NCBI GenBank assembly: GCA_019247135.1
Contig: JAFAPL010001100.1
Coordinates: 1 to 28,373 of the forward strand
Source: Chloroflexota bacterium
Lineage (GTDB): Bacteria; Chloroflexota; UBA6077; CF-72
DNA: 28,373 nt
Reading direction: 5' to 3'
The notes below the pieces were generated by a model. The model ran no database searches. It was given only the letters and a program-made list of their open reading frames with translations, and was not told the DNA's origin. The number at the start of each line of letters is the position of its first letter. Positions within the stretch are counted from its first letter, which is position 1. Position numbers and translations under genes: made by a program. Shown here in pieces: positions 27,887-28,373 of this stretch.

Positions 27887-27938
27887 CACGGCCGATCATG
27901 ATCGTCGGCGAAACGAAGACCTGTGCGATCCTGCATTC

Positions 27939-28373
27939 ATGCCAGTCGAGGCACCGCGGCGGCATGGGGCCGAGGTACCCAACGGCAGGCGTGGCACTGC
28001 CTTTGCCCTCGGCTTAGCGTCACTCGGGTTCGTATCGCTTGGTCTGCCCGAAGGGCTGCTCGGCGTTGCCTGGCCATCGATTCGCGAAACGTTCAATTTG
28101 CCCCTGGATGCGCTCGGCCTTCTGTTGGCCACGTTTGCGGCCGGGTATTTCGTCTCGAGCGCCGCCAGCGGGAATGTCCTGCAGAGGTTCGGAGTAGGCA
28201 CAACCCTCGCCGCCAGCTGCGCGCTGACGGGCACGAGCCTCTTCGGCTACGCGCTGAGCCCGGCGTGGGCCAGCATGGTTGCCCTGGGCGGCGTCCTCGG
28301 CCTGGGCGCCGGCACCATCGACGCCAGCCTCAACACGTACGCCGCCGTCGAGCACGGCCCGCGCGTCCTGAAC
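27939..28373 (+). CDS. MFS transporter, N-terminal part (continues beyond window)
   Basis: An open frame of 145 codons runs from ATG 27939 to the window edge. The translation after a basic start has hydrophobic helices: FALGLASLGFVSLGLPEGLLGVAWPSI, LDALGLLLATFAAGYFVSSAASG, the loop NVLQRFGVGT, TLAASCALTGTSLFGYAL, and SMVALGGVLGLGAGTIDASLNTYAA. The pattern, including the charged loop between helices 2 and 3 and GAGTIDASLN, fits the major facilitator superfamily, in the group with fucose permease and related exporters. It diverges from the SAM-riboswitch operon. The substrate is unknown, but shared control with sulfur-amino-acid genes is possible. No clear Shine-Dalgarno is visible. Confidence 0.85.
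   Translation, partial: MPVEAPRRHGAEVPNGRRGTAFALGLASLGFVSLGLPEGLLGVAWPSIRETFNLPLDALGLLLATFAAGYFVSSAASGNVLQRFGVGTTLAASCALTGTSLFGYALSPAWASMVALGGVLGLGAGTIDASLNTYAAVEHGPRVLN

Noticed and set aside
27832..28017. 61-codon plus-strand frame before the MFS gene
   Set aside because: It crosses the palindromes and both -10 boxes and has no protein-like composition; the MFS frame is different and starts at 27939.
1..28373. Prophage, insertion sequence or defence island
   Set aside because: No transposase, integrase, phage structural or restriction gene was found on either strand; gene style is even throughout.

Overview
The window is GC-rich (roughly two thirds G+C), with short intergenic gaps, many 1-26 bp gene overlaps, frequent GTG/TTG starts, and several genes whose best -10 box lies only about 8-17 nt before the start codon with no Shine-Dalgarno. 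The gene set (CysO/CysM/Mec-type cysteine synthesis, a GH63 glucosidase, a PadR regulator, an FTR1 permease, a four-LysM NlpC/P60 protein and two orphan receiver proteins) fits a free-living aerobic bacterium of the Chloroflexota or a neighbouring terrabacterial lineage. That placement is inferred from gene content and style; there is no rRNA or other marker to confirm it.

Layout. 1-0.6 kb: 3' part of an orphan response regulator (-), then a tRNA with a CAT anticodon. 0.7-5.7 kb: DoxX-like membrane protein with a textbook promoter, an AlgH/YqgE protein, a PadR regulator with tandem operator-like repeats, a divergent pair (variant polysaccharide deacetylase and metallo-beta-lactamase-fold hydrolase), a secreted Ig-like protein and a small PRC-barrel-like protein. 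5.7-9.9 kb: cupin plus FAD oxidoreductase, Nudix hydrolase, a 26-bp direct repeat, an XRE regulator translationally coupled to a ClpP paralogue, and a second orphan receiver protein. 9.9-14.4 kb: tyrosyl-tRNA synthetase, a small unknown gene with its own terminator, a frameshifted LysR gene, an FTR1 iron permease and a small hypothetical gene. 14.6-18 kb: a LysM-NlpC/P60 cell-wall hydrolase, an M50/CBS intramembrane protease and a small single-pass membrane protein.

18-22.3 kb (-) is one compact sulfur-transfer operon: Rrf2 regulator, MoeB/ThiF-type E1, CysO sulfur carrier, CysM, JAMM peptidase (Mec) and the tRNA thiolase MnmA. This is the carrier-protein route to cysteine: the E1 activates the carrier C-terminus, the thiocarboxylated carrier feeds CysM, and Mec releases cysteine.

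22.4-28.4 kb: a large GH63 glucosidase overlapping a SAM hydrolase (DUF62), both +, converge on a second sulfur operon (-). This operon starts with a clear SAM-I riboswitch and encodes a threonine-synthase-like PLP enzyme, a NIL-domain protein and a second CysO-like carrier that ends in an exposed Gly-Gly. The SAM riboswitch and the paired carrier make methionine (homocysteine) synthesis from O-phosphohomoserine much more likely than threonine synthesis. The best reading is a MetM/MetO-type pathway with an added NIL protein, probably sharing the E1 of the cysteine operon. A partial MFS transporter diverges from it across a 24-bp perfect palindrome.
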